Shown here in pieces: positions 6,925-12,889 of a DNA stretch of 12,889 nt (the stretch's first letter is position 1; the number at the start of each line of letters is the position of its first letter). Below the pieces are notes generated by a model. The model ran no database searches, was not told the origin of the DNA, and worked only from the letters and a program-made list of their open reading frames with translations. Both the position numbers and the translations under genes were made by a program. Origin of the DNA: Bacteroides sp. (lineage in GTDB: Bacteria > Bacteroidota > Bacteroidia > Bacteroidales > Bacteroidaceae); the NCBI GenBank assembly GCA_030151845.1, contig JASLCM010000068.1, forward strand, positions 1-12,889, given 5' to 3'.

Positions 6925-7017
6925 TTACTTTTTGCTTTTATGTCTATTTTTTCTTAGTCTTTTTTTACGCTTGTGAGTAGACATTTTATGTCTTTTTTTC
7001 TTTTTTCCGCTTGGCAT
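6925..7017 (-). CDS. AURKAIP1/COX24-domain (mS38-like) basic microprotein, 30 aa
   Basis: A 30-residue protein, ATG at 7017 to TAA at 6925-6927. It begins MPSGKKKKRHKMSTHKRKK and ends RLRKNRHKSKK. More than half of its residues are Lys, Arg or His, and there is no acidic residue. The sequence matches the short Bacteroidota proteins annotated as AURKAIP1/COX24 domain, related to the mitochondrial small-ribosomal-subunit protein mS38. By that relation it probably binds rRNA in the ribosome; this is inference from the family, not shown here. It follows the HU gene by 31 bases on the same strand, so the two likely share a transcript ending at 6853-6907. It is easily missed because of its length, but the 'KMxTHKRKKRxRKNRHK' pattern is distinctive. 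Confidence 0.88.
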   Translation of the reverse strand: MPSGKKKKRHKMSTHKRKKRLRKNRHKSKK

Positions 7018-7048
7018 AGCTTCTAAATTTTATGGTTAATACTCTTGT

Positions 7049-7330
7049 TTATTTCTTTTTTCTTACTGCTGTTGTGAATGACTTAGAAGGTTTGAATGCA
7101 GGAATATAATGCTCTGGAATAATAATAGTTGTATTCTTAGAGATATTACGTGCAGTCTTCTGAGCTCTTTTCTTTACAATAAAGCTACCAAATCCTCGTA
7201 GGTAAACATTCTCTTTGCTGATGAGTGATTCTTTTACTGTGTCCATAAAAGCTTCAACAGCAGCAAGAGCAGTACTCTTGTCAATCCCTGTCTTTTTTGT
7301 AATCTCGTTTACAATATCTGCTTTTGTCAT
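7049..7330 (-). CDS. HU-family DNA-binding protein
   Basis: Nucleoid-associated protein of the HU/IHF family, 93 residues, the usual length. N-terminal helices 'MTKADIVNEITKKTGIDKST' and 'AVEAFMDTVKESL' form the dimer body. 'VYLRGFGSFIVKKRAQKTAR' is the family signature leading into the beta arm. The arm region 'NISKNTTIIIPEHYIPAFKP' keeps the Pro at its tip that intercalates in DNA, and the C-terminus is basic ('TTAVRKKK'). HU dimers bend and compact DNA with little sequence preference. Start ATG at 7330, about 40 bases after a perfect -7 box. Leads the HU / mS38-like unit and is divergent from mutY. Whether it is the main HU or one of several paralogues cannot be told here. Confidence 0.95.
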   Translation of the reverse strand: MTKADIVNEITKKTGIDKSTALAAVEAFMDTVKESLISKENVYLRGFGSFIVKKRAQKTARNISKNTTIIIPEHYIPAFKPSKSFTTAVRKKK

Positions 7331-7373
7331 TTCTTAATAAAAATAAGTTCTACGTTTCTAATTTTTTGGACTG

Positions 7374-7381
7374 CAAATATA
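7374..7381 (-). promoter_or_regulatory. -7 box of the HU promoter
   Basis: On the - strand, TATATTTG (7381-7374) matches TAnnTTTG exactly and lies 43 bases before the HU ATG. At the expected -33 position (about 7401-7404) there is only a T run on that strand, with no TTG, so the promoter is only partly matched. Confidence 0.5.
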
Positions 7382-7413
7382 TAGCTTTTTAGCCTCGTAA
7401 AAAAATATAACTG

Positions 7414-7434
7414 TAGATTTTTACGAAAAATCTA
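7414..7434. repeat. Inverted repeat in the HU-mutY divergent region
   Basis: TAGATTTTT (7414-7422) and AAAAATCTA (7426-7434) form a perfect 9-base inverted repeat with a 3-base spacer. It lies upstream of both HU (-) and mutY (+). Possible operator, or a structural AT-rich element. Confidence 0.4.
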
Positions 7435-7453
7435 TTTGCTATGCTGTTGTTTG

Positions 7454-7478
7454 ATAATGTTTGAGTTAAAAACATTAT
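7454..7478. repeat. Inverted repeat just before mutY
   Basis: ATAATGTTT (7454-7462) pairs with AAACATTAT (7470-7478), 9 bases each with a 7-base spacer, ending 13 bases before the mutY ATG. It overlaps the only -7-like sequence near mutY (TATTTTCG, 7476-7483). It could therefore be an operator or a leader hairpin. No confident mutY promoter was found. Confidence 0.35.
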
Positions 7479-7491
7479 TTTCGCAAGCGAT

Positions 7492-8532
7492 ATGAAGAAT
7501 ATATTTGTCAAATTACTCTTGGAATGGTTTGAAACGAATAAACGAGATTTACCATGGAAGGAGACGAGTGATCCTTATAAAATTTGGATCTCGGAAGTAA
7601 TCTTACAACAAACGAGGGTTAAGCAAGGATATGATTACTATTTACGCTTTATAGCGTGCTTTCCAACTGTAAAAGAGCTTGCACAAGCGTCAGAAGACGA
7701 AGTAATGAAGCTTTGGCAAGGTTTAGGATATTATTCAAGAGCAAGAAACCTACACGCAGCTGCAAAGCAAATTATAGAAAAAGGAGACTTTCCCTCTACT
7801 TATGAGGAGGTTTTAGCCTTAAAAGGAGTTGGCGAGTACACTGCAGCTGCTATTTGTTCTTTTGCCTACAATTTACCTTATGCTGTAGTGGATGGGAATG
7901 TATATCGCGTTCTTTCTAGATTTTTCGGAGTAGAGAACCCTATAGATACCACTGCTGGTAGAAGATACTTTCAAGCTCTAGCACAAGAGCTGCTTCCTCT
8001 TGATAATCCAGGAAACTATAATCAGGCAATAATGGATTTTGGGGCTATTCAATGTGTACCCAAAGGTCCAGCCTGTATGAACTGTATTTTTCACGAGAAA
8101 TGTTTTGCTTATGGTAAAGGTCAGGTAGGAGAGTTACCGGTTAAAAAAAACAGAGTAAAAGTAAGAGAGAGGTATTTTAACTACCTTTATATTCACTCTG
8201 ATGAGCAGATCTATTTCACGAAACGTGGAGAAGGGGATATCTGGCAAAATTTATATGACTTTCCTTTGATAGAAACCGAAAGACCCATTGAACTGGATGA
8301 ACTACTTAAAGACGATAAGTTTAAGGATATAGCAATGGGCATAAAGTTTGAAGAGGTGAAGAAGATAGGTTCTACCCAGATTCATATTCTCTCTCATCAA
8401 CGTTTACATATCAATTTTTATGAAATTTATATTCAGGGAAAACTTACAGGGAATCAGCAGGTAAGCAAAAAGGAGTTAAGCAATTATGCAGTTCCTAAAC
8501 CGATAGAGAAATTCTTAAAGAATAATCTGTAA
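7492..8532 (+). CDS. mutY: A/G-specific adenine DNA glycosylase MutY
   Basis: Base-excision repair glycosylase that removes adenine mispaired with 8-oxoguanine. 346 residues, normal length. Catalytic domain: E35 in 'WISEVILQQTRV' (general acid), the helix-hairpin-helix 'LKGVGEYTAAAI' (about 109-121) and catalytic D134 in 'AVVDGNVYRVLSR'. The [4Fe-4S] cluster ligands are C188, C195, C198 and C204 with the standard Cx6Cx2Cx5C spacing. The C-terminal third (about 225-340) is the NUDIX-like domain that reads 8-oxoG; 'HILSHQRLH' with S301-H302 corresponds to the recognition loop known from MutY structures. All key residues are present, so it should be active. First gene of a + strand run with ssb, gldE and the phosphopantetheinyl transferase; a separate promoter precedes ssb. 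Confidence 0.97.
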   Translation: MKNIFVKLLLEWFETNKRDLPWKETSDPYKIWISEVILQQTRVKQGYDYYLRFIACFPTVKELAQASEDEVMKLWQGLGYYSRARNLHAAAKQIIEKGDFPSTYEEVLALKGVGEYTAAAICSFAYNLPYAVVDGNVYRVLSRFFGVENPIDTTAGRRYFQALAQELLPLDNPGNYNQAIMDFGAIQCVPKGPACMNCIFHEKCFAYGKGQVGELPVKKNRVKVRERYFNYLYIHSDEQIYFTKRGEGDIWQNLYDFPLIETERPIELDELLKDDKFKDIAMGIKFEEVKKIGSTQIHILSHQRLHINFYEIYIQGKLTGNQQVSKKELSNYAVPKPIEKFLKNNL

Positions 8533-8547
8533 AAAAAGGGCTCAAAC

Positions 8548-8578
8548 TTGCATTCTCTTTTATTTCTATATACATTTG
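8548..8578 (+). promoter_or_regulatory. ssb promoter
   Basis: TTG (8548-8550), 20 bases, TACATTTG (8571-8578): good match to the Bacteroidota consensus, in the 73-base gap between mutY and ssb. Expected start near 8585, leader about 20 bases. ssb can thus be expressed independently of mutY. Confidence 0.65.
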
Positions 8579-8605
8579 AAAACAACAATATAATTTTTAC
8601 AATTT

Positions 8606-9025
8606 ATGTCAGTAAACAAAGTTATTCTATTGGGGAATGTAGGAAAAGATCCCGAAGTGAGATATTTAGATTCAGGAATAGCTGTGGCTAATTTCCCTCT
8701 TGCAACTTCAGAGCGTGGATACACTCTTGCAAATGGAACAAAGGTCCCAGAGAGAACAGAATGGCATAATCTTGTGCTTTGGAGAGGTTTGGCTGAGATT
8801 GCTGAAAAATATGTACATAAAGGCGATAAGCTATACATAGAAGGCAAAATCAAAACTCGCTCCTACGATGATCAAAACGGCATAAAGCGTTACGTTACAG
8901 AAATTTTTGTGGACAACATGGAAATGTTGGGTGGAAAGTCCAATTCAGCTCCCTCTCCATCAGAGAATAAAGAGACGAATGAGACACCACAGCAAGCGGA
9001 TGTAACCGATGATTTACCGTTTTAA
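8606..9025 (+). CDS. ssb: Single-stranded DNA-binding protein
   Basis: Binds single-stranded DNA in replication, repair and recombination. 139 residues: an OB fold over about 1-108, starting 'MSVNKVILLGNVGKDPEVRY' with 'FPLATSERG' and 'TEWHNLVLWRGLAEIAEKYV', then 'KGDKLYIEGKIKTRSYDDQ'. A short Ser/Pro/Glu-rich linker (about 112-134) follows, and the acidic tip 'DDLPF' recruits partner proteins. The tip marks it as a full chromosomal-type SSB, with a linker shorter than in E. coli. Located between mutY and gldE. A long palindrome follows the stop by 9 bases. Confidence 0.97.
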   Translation: MSVNKVILLGNVGKDPEVRYLDSGIAVANFPLATSERGYTLANGTKVPERTEWHNLVLWRGLAEIAEKYVHKGDKLYIEGKIKTRSYDDQNGIKRYVTEIFVDNMEMLGGKSNSAPSPSENKETNETPQQADVTDDLPF

Positions 9026-9034
9026 AAGAATTAA

Positions 9035-9062
9035 TTATTAGCGGTGAATTCACCGCTAATAA
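9035..9062. repeat. Perfect 28-base palindrome between ssb and gldE
   Basis: TTATTAGCGGTGAA (9035-9048) is followed at once by its complement TTCACCGCTAATAA (9049-9062), with no spacer; the centre is GAATTC. It begins 9 bases after the ssb stop. It is not followed by T residues (AAAATCTG comes next), so as a terminator it would be atypical. It may be a weak or partial terminator, an mRNA 3'-end stabiliser for ssb, or a protein-binding site. Confidence 0.6.
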
Positions 9063-9088
9063 AATCTGTTTAACTAACTAATTAACTT

Positions 9089-10444
9089 TTGGACTCGGAA
9101 TATTATTTGTGTAGATTAACTGAAGCTTTTAGTTCAATAACTATAACTTCACCTTCTCTTTCAGCTATAATAGCTATCTTTTTAGCAATTCTTTTATTGG
9201 CAGTATCTGGTTTTGCTTCTGCATCAGAAATCGCTTTTTTTTCTTTATCTCCCTCAGATTTAAATGATATAGAGGAGGAAGAACATCCAGCAGATGAAAA
9301 AATAGCGAAGCTTCTTTCAAACTCGGAGAAATTACTAGCAACGATATTGATTACGAATAACTTTGTAAATGTGACAATAATTATGCTATGTAACTTCTTT
9401 TTTATGAACGTGGTTCACTTTGGTTCACCATTGGCAGAGTTTGTTGTACTTACTGTGATTCTTACATTTCTACTTCTTTTGTTTGGAGAGATAATTCCTA
9501 AGGTATACTCGGCTCAAGACACGCTTGCCTTTTGTCGCTTTGCCGCCTCTGGTATCTCTTTTTTTACAAAAATATTTACTCCTGCATCAAGCGTGCTTGT
9601 AAAATCCTCTAATTTTTTAGATAAGCATGTTGTGAAGCAGAACTACAATATATCTGTAGATGAGCTTTCTCAGGCCCTTGAATTAACAGATAAAGAAGAG
9701 CTCTCTGAAGAGAATACTATCTTAGAGGGGATTATTCGCTTTGGTGGAGAGACAGCTAAGGAGATTATGACTTCTCGGTTAGATGTGGTTGACTTAGATA
9801 TTAAAACATCCTTTAAAAATGTATTAGAGTGTATAGTGGATAATGTCTACTCGAGAATACCTATCTACTCTGGTTCACGAGACACTATTAGCGGAGTTCT
9901 GTATATCAAAGACTTGCTTCCTCATATTAACAAAGGCGATAACTTTCGTTGGCAGTCTTTGATAAGACCAGCATACTTTGTGCCTGAGACAAAAATGATT
10001 GATGATTTGCTGAGAGACTTTCAGCTCAATAGAGTGCATATTGCTATTGTTGTTGATGAGTTCGGTGGTACATCTGGTATTGTAACTATGGAGGATATCA
10101 TTGAGGAGATAGTGGGGGAGATTCATGATGAATACGATGAAGATGAACATACGTATGTAAAACTAGATAATAAGAGTTGGATTTTTGAGGCCAAGACTCA
10201 ACTTACCGATTTTTATAAAATTACTAAGTTAGATGAGACTCTTTTTGATGAGGTAGAGGGTAGTGCTGACACGCTTGCAGGTTTACTGCTTGAGCTAAAG
10301 GGTGAGTTTCCTCACCTCAATGAGAAAATTACTTATGAAGGGTATCAATTTGAGGTTTTAGCAATGGATAGTCGTAGAATTCAAAAAGTGAAGTTTACCA
10401 TACTTGATTCTAACTCTTCGCTGGGTAGTGACAAATCTGATTAA
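9089..10444 (+). CDS. gldE: GldE-type CNNM/CBS-domain membrane protein
   Basis: Inner-membrane protein of the CNNM/CorC (HlyC) family; the Bacteroidota version beside ssb and mutY is called GldE and was linked to gliding in Flavobacterium. Related proteins are implicated in Mg2+ or other cation transport. 451 residues: transmembrane DUF21/CNNM domain about 25-175 ('GFASASEIAFFSLSPSDLND', 'LLLLFGEIIPKVYSAQ'); CBS pair about 225-345 ('EIMTSRLDVVDLD', 'YSRIPIYSGSRD', 'IAIVVDEFGGTSGIVTMEDI'); C-terminal CorC/HlyC domain about 360-440. The frame begins with TTG at 9089, three codons after an in-frame TAA (9083-9085). No ATG occurs until residue 99, inside the membrane domain, so a TTG start is the best choice. 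Presence does not prove gliding motility; non-gliding Bacteroidales carry it too. Confidence 0.92.
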   Translation: MDSEYYLCRLTEAFSSITITSPSLSAIIAIFLAILLLAVSGFASASEIAFFSLSPSDLNDIEEEEHPADEKIAKLLSNSEKLLATILITNNFVNVTIIMLCNFFFMNVVHFGSPLAEFVVLTVILTFLLLLFGEIIPKVYSAQDTLAFCRFAASGISFFTKIFTPASSVLVKSSNFLDKHVVKQNYNISVDELSQALELTDKEELSEENTILEGIIRFGGETAKEIMTSRLDVVDLDIKTSFKNVLECIVDNVYSRIPIYSGSRDTISGVLYIKDLLPHINKGDNFRWQSLIRPAYFVPETKMIDDLLRDFQLNRVHIAIVVDEFGGTSGIVTMEDIIEEIVGEIHDEYDEDEHTYVKLDNKSWIFEAKTQLTDFYKITKLDETLFDEVEGSADTLAGLLLELKGEFPHLNEKITYEGYQFEVLAMDSRRIQKVKFTILDSNSSLGSDKSD

Positions 10445-10470
10445 TCATTTCTTTAATAGCTTATCTATAT

Positions 10471-11100
10471 ATGGCTTTATATAAAACAATTCAATCACCT
10501 CGTTATACTGTTGGTATATGGAAGATAGAAGAGGACTTAAACACTTTGCTGGGGCTCGTAAACTTATCTGCTAAAGATAGTAATACACTGTCTTCATTTT
10601 CTTCAGTAAAACGTAAAACAGAATGGGTTGCTGTGCGTGTATTGCTTAAAGAGTTAATTCAAGAAGAGAGGCAGATAGAGTATACTCTAAGTGGGAAGCC
10701 TTACTTTCTAGATAATAAGGGATATTTAAGTATATCGCATACTGATTCATTTGTTGCAGTAATTTATAGTTCTACTACTGCTGTAAGCATAGATATAGAA
10801 CGTTTTCATGAACGTGTGAATCGTGTGGCCTATCGTTTTATTAATGAAGATGAGGAGTATGTTTATGTTGCTGGTGAGAATGAAACATGGATGAAGCTGC
10901 TTGTCTGGTCCACTAAAGAGACAATCTATAAATATATCGATACAGAAAATGTTGATTGGTTAGAACATATAAAGACCTATCCCTTCATGTTGCAGCAGGA
11001 AGGAAGTATTGTAGCGAAGGAGTATAGAACTCCTTCGCAGTTGTTATTCTATATCTCTTATTTTAGAGAAAAAGAGTTCGTTTTAACTTGGACAAGCTAA
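10471..11100 (+). CDS. 4'-phosphopantetheinyl transferase superfamily protein
   Basis: Transfers the phosphopantetheine arm of coenzyme A to a conserved Ser of acyl- or peptidyl-carrier proteins, in the cytoplasm. 209 residues, in the Sfp-like size range. The two diagnostic motifs are present: 'AVSIDIERF' with D108 and E110 (Mg2+ binding), and 'WSTKETIYKYI' (146-156) with K149 and E150. Upstream, 'GKPYFL' and 'LSISHTDSFVAVI' match the substrate-binding region. Starts 26 bases after gldE with no recognisable promoter, so it is probably co-transcribed; this order (mutY, ssb, gldE, transferase) is recurrent in Bacteroidota as I recall. It could serve fatty-acid ACP (AcpS role) or a secondary pathway. 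No carrier protein or synthase lies nearby, so the former is at least possible. Confidence 0.9.
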   Translation: MALYKTIQSPRYTVGIWKIEEDLNTLLGLVNLSAKDSNTLSSFSSVKRKTEWVAVRVLLKELIQEERQIEYTLSGKPYFLDNKGYLSISHTDSFVAVIYSSTTAVSIDIERFHERVNRVAYRFINEDEEYVYVAGENETWMKLLVWSTKETIYKYIDTENVDWLEHIKTYPFMLQQEGSIVAKEYRTPSQLLFYISYFREKEFVLTWTS

Positions 11101-11147
11101 GAATAAAGACGATTTGTTAAAAAGTTTTTTAAAACTATAACAATGGT

Positions 11148-11155
11148 TATCTTTG
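11148..11155 (+). promoter_or_regulatory. -7 box of the lipoprotein promoter
   Basis: TATCTTTG matches TAnnTTTG exactly. About 20 bases upstream there is a T run (11125-11130) but no TTG. Transcription would start near 11162, giving about 50 bases of leader before the ATG at 11212. The in-frame ATG at 11143 lies upstream of this box and would not be in the message. Confidence 0.55.
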
Positions 11156-11211
11156 TAAGAGAGGGATTTGATGTGAAATCCTGCTTTAAGGAATTGTTTA
11201 ATCTTAAATAC

Positions 11212-12717
11212 ATGAAAATGAGACTAAAAAATTATTTGTACTTTCTATTAGCAATGATTATCCCTTTTGGGTTTATTGCTTGCTCGGATGACGATGATGA
11301 TCCAGTTGTTTTAAGTGGTGCAAACGCCATTGAAGAGTTTAAAATAGAATCTTTGGACTTAATAGGTAAAGTAAATAAAGAAGAGGCTACCGTAACAATC
11401 GATATATCTGCCTCTTTTGAGTTGGAGAAATTGAAAAACGTAAAACCTACTATTACTATTTCTAAACATGCAAAAATATCACCTTCAGCATCAGATGCTC
11501 AAGATTTTAGTGATTTAGAAAAACCAGTAGTTTATACAGTTACAGCTCAAAACGATGAGGCTAAAAAATGGACAATTAAGATTGTACAGTCTGCTTATTT
11601 AGACAAAGGTGCTTTTGGTTTCTCCGAAAAGCCTCTTTGGGTTAGTGAATACTTAAAGGAGTCTCCAGAAACAGAACATAAAGTTAGGTCAATAGCTTAC
11701 TATGAAAATAAGCTTTATACAACTGTAAGCGATTTTGTTTTGGATGCTAAGAGCGGTAAGCCTATTAAAGGTGAATCATTAACATTCCCAGGAAATCATG
11801 ACAATGAGGTTTGGTTCTTGTGTAATGACGATAAAGGAAACTTATTAGCGGGACCTTATTCAAAACCAGGAGAAGGGAAATGGGATAGCAATATTCCTTA
11901 TAAGTTATTAAGATGGAAGTCTCCAAAAGCTAACCCTGTACCTGTATTTACTTATGAAGCTAAAGAACCAGATCATTTAGGTAGAAAGTTAAATGTTAGT
12001 GGTGATATAGATGGAAAAGCGATTGTATCGGCTTATAATAAAGCCGAACAACAATATGTATGGTATATCAATGGAGGTCAGGTAAAAGATGTAGAACCAC
12101 AAAGAATAACAGTTCCATTCTCAGGAGGAACAAATGGTGGTGATGTTTTGATTCCGATAAAACTTGATAATGCACTTCCTGCGTACTTCTCTGGATCTGC
12201 AAATCCGAATTTTGTTTCGGTAGATAAAACAAAACAACCACGTATCCCAGGTTTGGTAACCATCTTTGATGGTAAAAAACACAAGCAGCTTGCTGGACCT
12301 GTAGGCTCTATTGCTACTGACATAGTTGGTAGTGCTGGACATAATGCTCCTTTTGATTTTGAAGCAAAAAAAGGTGGCACAAACAACTGGGGGTCGAGAG
12401 TTGCAGCGATGACTAAGTTTACTTTTAATGAGGTTGTTTATTTAGCTGTTTTACATATCGGATATATGGAAGAGGGGAAACAGGATAAAAACGATATTTA
12501 TGTAACTCTTTTTGATACAGAGCAGAATAAACCCATATCAACTCATCAGTTTGCACAAGATGGGGTTCTTGGAACACTGAATGGAAATAGTACTTATGAT
12601 TTAGCTGTAAGTTTTGACAAAGATAAAGAAGGATCAGAGTTGAAATCAATGAAACTTTATGTGCTGATGACTAATATACAGATTAGATGTTTGGAAATTA
12701 CAAACCAAGTGAAGTAG
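11212..12717 (+). CDS. Surface-type lipoprotein with Ig-like N-terminal domain, function unknown
   Basis: 501 residues from the chosen start. Signal peptide with basic start 'MKMRLKN', hydrophobic core, and lipobox 'FIAC' with the lipidated Cys at 24. It is followed by SDDDDD, the type of acidic signal that sends Bacteroidota lipoproteins to the cell surface. Residues about 36-118 form a beta-sandwich-like domain ('AIEEFKIESLDLIG', 'VVYTVTAQNDEAKKWTIKIV') resembling the DUF5018-type Ig-like modules common in Bacteroidales. The rest (about 128-501) has repeated short beta stretches ('VRSIAYYENKLYTTV', 'EVWFLCNDDKGNLLAG', 'VVYLAVLHIGYMEEGK'), suggesting a propeller-like or binding fold; DUF4623-like is possible but unverified. 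The frame extends 23 codons upstream to an ATG at 11143. I reject that start because it precedes the promoter and would bury the signal peptide. Ends before a strong terminator; apparently monocistronic. No ligand can be named. Confidence 0.85.
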   Translation: MKMRLKNYLYFLLAMIIPFGFIACSDDDDDPVVLSGANAIEEFKIESLDLIGKVNKEEATVTIDISASFELEKLKNVKPTITISKHAKISPSASDAQDFSDLEKPVVYTVTAQNDEAKKWTIKIVQSAYLDKGAFGFSEKPLWVSEYLKESPETEHKVRSIAYYENKLYTTVSDFVLDAKSGKPIKGESLTFPGNHDNEVWFLCNDDKGNLLAGPYSKPGEGKWDSNIPYKLLRWKSPKANPVPVFTYEAKEPDHLGRKLNVSGDIDGKAIVSAYNKAEQQYVWYINGGQVKDVEPQRITVPFSGGTNGGDVLIPIKLDNALPAYFSGSANPNFVSVDKTKQPRIPGLVTIFDGKKHKQLAGPVGSIATDIVGSAGHNAPFDFEAKKGGTNNWGSRVAAMTKFTFNEVVYLAVLHIGYMEEGKQDKNDIYVTLFDTEQNKPISTHQFAQDGVLGTLNGNSTYDLAVSFDKDKEGSELKSMKLYVLMTNIQIRCLEITNQVK

Positions 12718-12742
12718 TAGAGGAATTGTAAGATAGAAATAG

Positions 12743-12775
12743 AAAGGTGAGAGTCGGCCGACTCTCACCTTTTTT
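12743..12775 (+). terminator. Strong intrinsic terminator of the lipoprotein gene
   Basis: A perfect GC-rich inverted repeat, AAAGGTGAGAGTCGG (12743-12757) with its complement (12758-12772), ends in a run of six T (12770-12775). It begins 25 bases after the stop at 12717. The stem is more GC-rich than any other in the window. Confidence 0.9.
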
Positions 12776-12889
12776 ATAATAGGTTGTCTGGTGGAGCGTG
12801 TTAACAGTAGGAGATGATATAAGCTCTCATAAAGGATAATACATATAGGTGAAACCATAACGATATACGGGTAGTAACCTTGGGAGTTA
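12776..12889. other. Unassigned right-hand end
   Basis: 114 bases after the terminator with no promoter consensus, hairpin with T run, or credible reading frame that I can support. It is probably the leader or intergenic region of the next gene. Confidence 0.4.

Noticed and set aside
8566..8853. 95-residue - strand frame over the start of ssb
   Set aside because: Antisense to the OB fold of ssb and across its promoter; no independent support.
9875..10150. 91-residue - strand frame inside gldE
   Set aside because: Antisense to the CBS domains, which are clearly coding on +.
12078..12858. Several - strand frames in and after the lipoprotein gene
   Set aside because: They lie antisense to the coding strand or run through the strong terminator; composition is unlike a real protein.
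1..12889. CRISPR arrays, insertion sequences, tRNA/rRNA genes, phage or defence genes
   Set aside because: No regularly spaced repeats, transposase, terminal repeats, cloverleaf or known defence domains were seen by eye on either strand.

Overview
The window reads as chromosome of a member of the Bacteroidota, most likely the order Bacteroidales. The evidence is direct: an S16 ribosomal protein with a long Ala/Lys/Glu tail; a TonB-dependent receptor with an N-terminal carboxypeptidase-regulatory-like domain; a lipoprotein with an acidic stretch right after the lipobox Cys; GldE; AT-rich starts without clear Shine-Dalgarno sequences; and several promoters of the Bacteroidota type (TTG or TTTG, 19-20 bases, then TAnnTTTG). 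Genus cannot be fixed from sequence alone.

Layout. 1-204: 3' end of a DUF3078-type protein on +, facing rpsP on - (279-824) across a bidirectional terminator. 939-2240 (-): NhaC-family Na+/H+ antiporter. Divergent from it, 2398-5145 (+): a small His-rich membrane protein followed by a TonB-dependent receptor, a probable metal or metal-complex uptake pair. The receptor converges on rng (5203-6774, -) across a second bidirectional terminator that contains the rng stop codon. Upstream of rng on the same strand are a 30-residue basic AURKAIP1/COX24 (mS38-like) protein (6925-7017) and an HU-family DNA-binding protein (7049-7330). Divergent from HU are mutY, ssb, gldE and a 4'-phosphopantetheinyl transferase (7492-11100, +), then a surface-type lipoprotein with its own promoter and a strong terminator (11212-12775). 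The last ~110 bases hold nothing I recognise.

How the genes fit together. HU / mS38-like / rng and mutY-ssb-gldE-PPTase look like a conserved Bacteroidota housekeeping neighbourhood: nucleoid protein, probable ribosomal microprotein, rRNA-processing/decay endonuclease, oxidative base repair, single-strand DNA binding, a CNNM/CBS membrane protein and carrier-protein activation. The receptor pair and the lipoprotein are the more accessory parts. Positions of -7 boxes matter for annotation: in two genes (the NhaC-family antiporter and the lipoprotein) the longest open frame starts inside or upstream of the promoter, so I moved the start downstream.

I found no CRISPR array, insertion sequence, tRNA, rRNA or clear defence system, and no frameshifted gene. 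No wholly new system is evident. The best leads are the His-rich protein/receptor pair, the microprotein, and the compact palindromic elements between genes.
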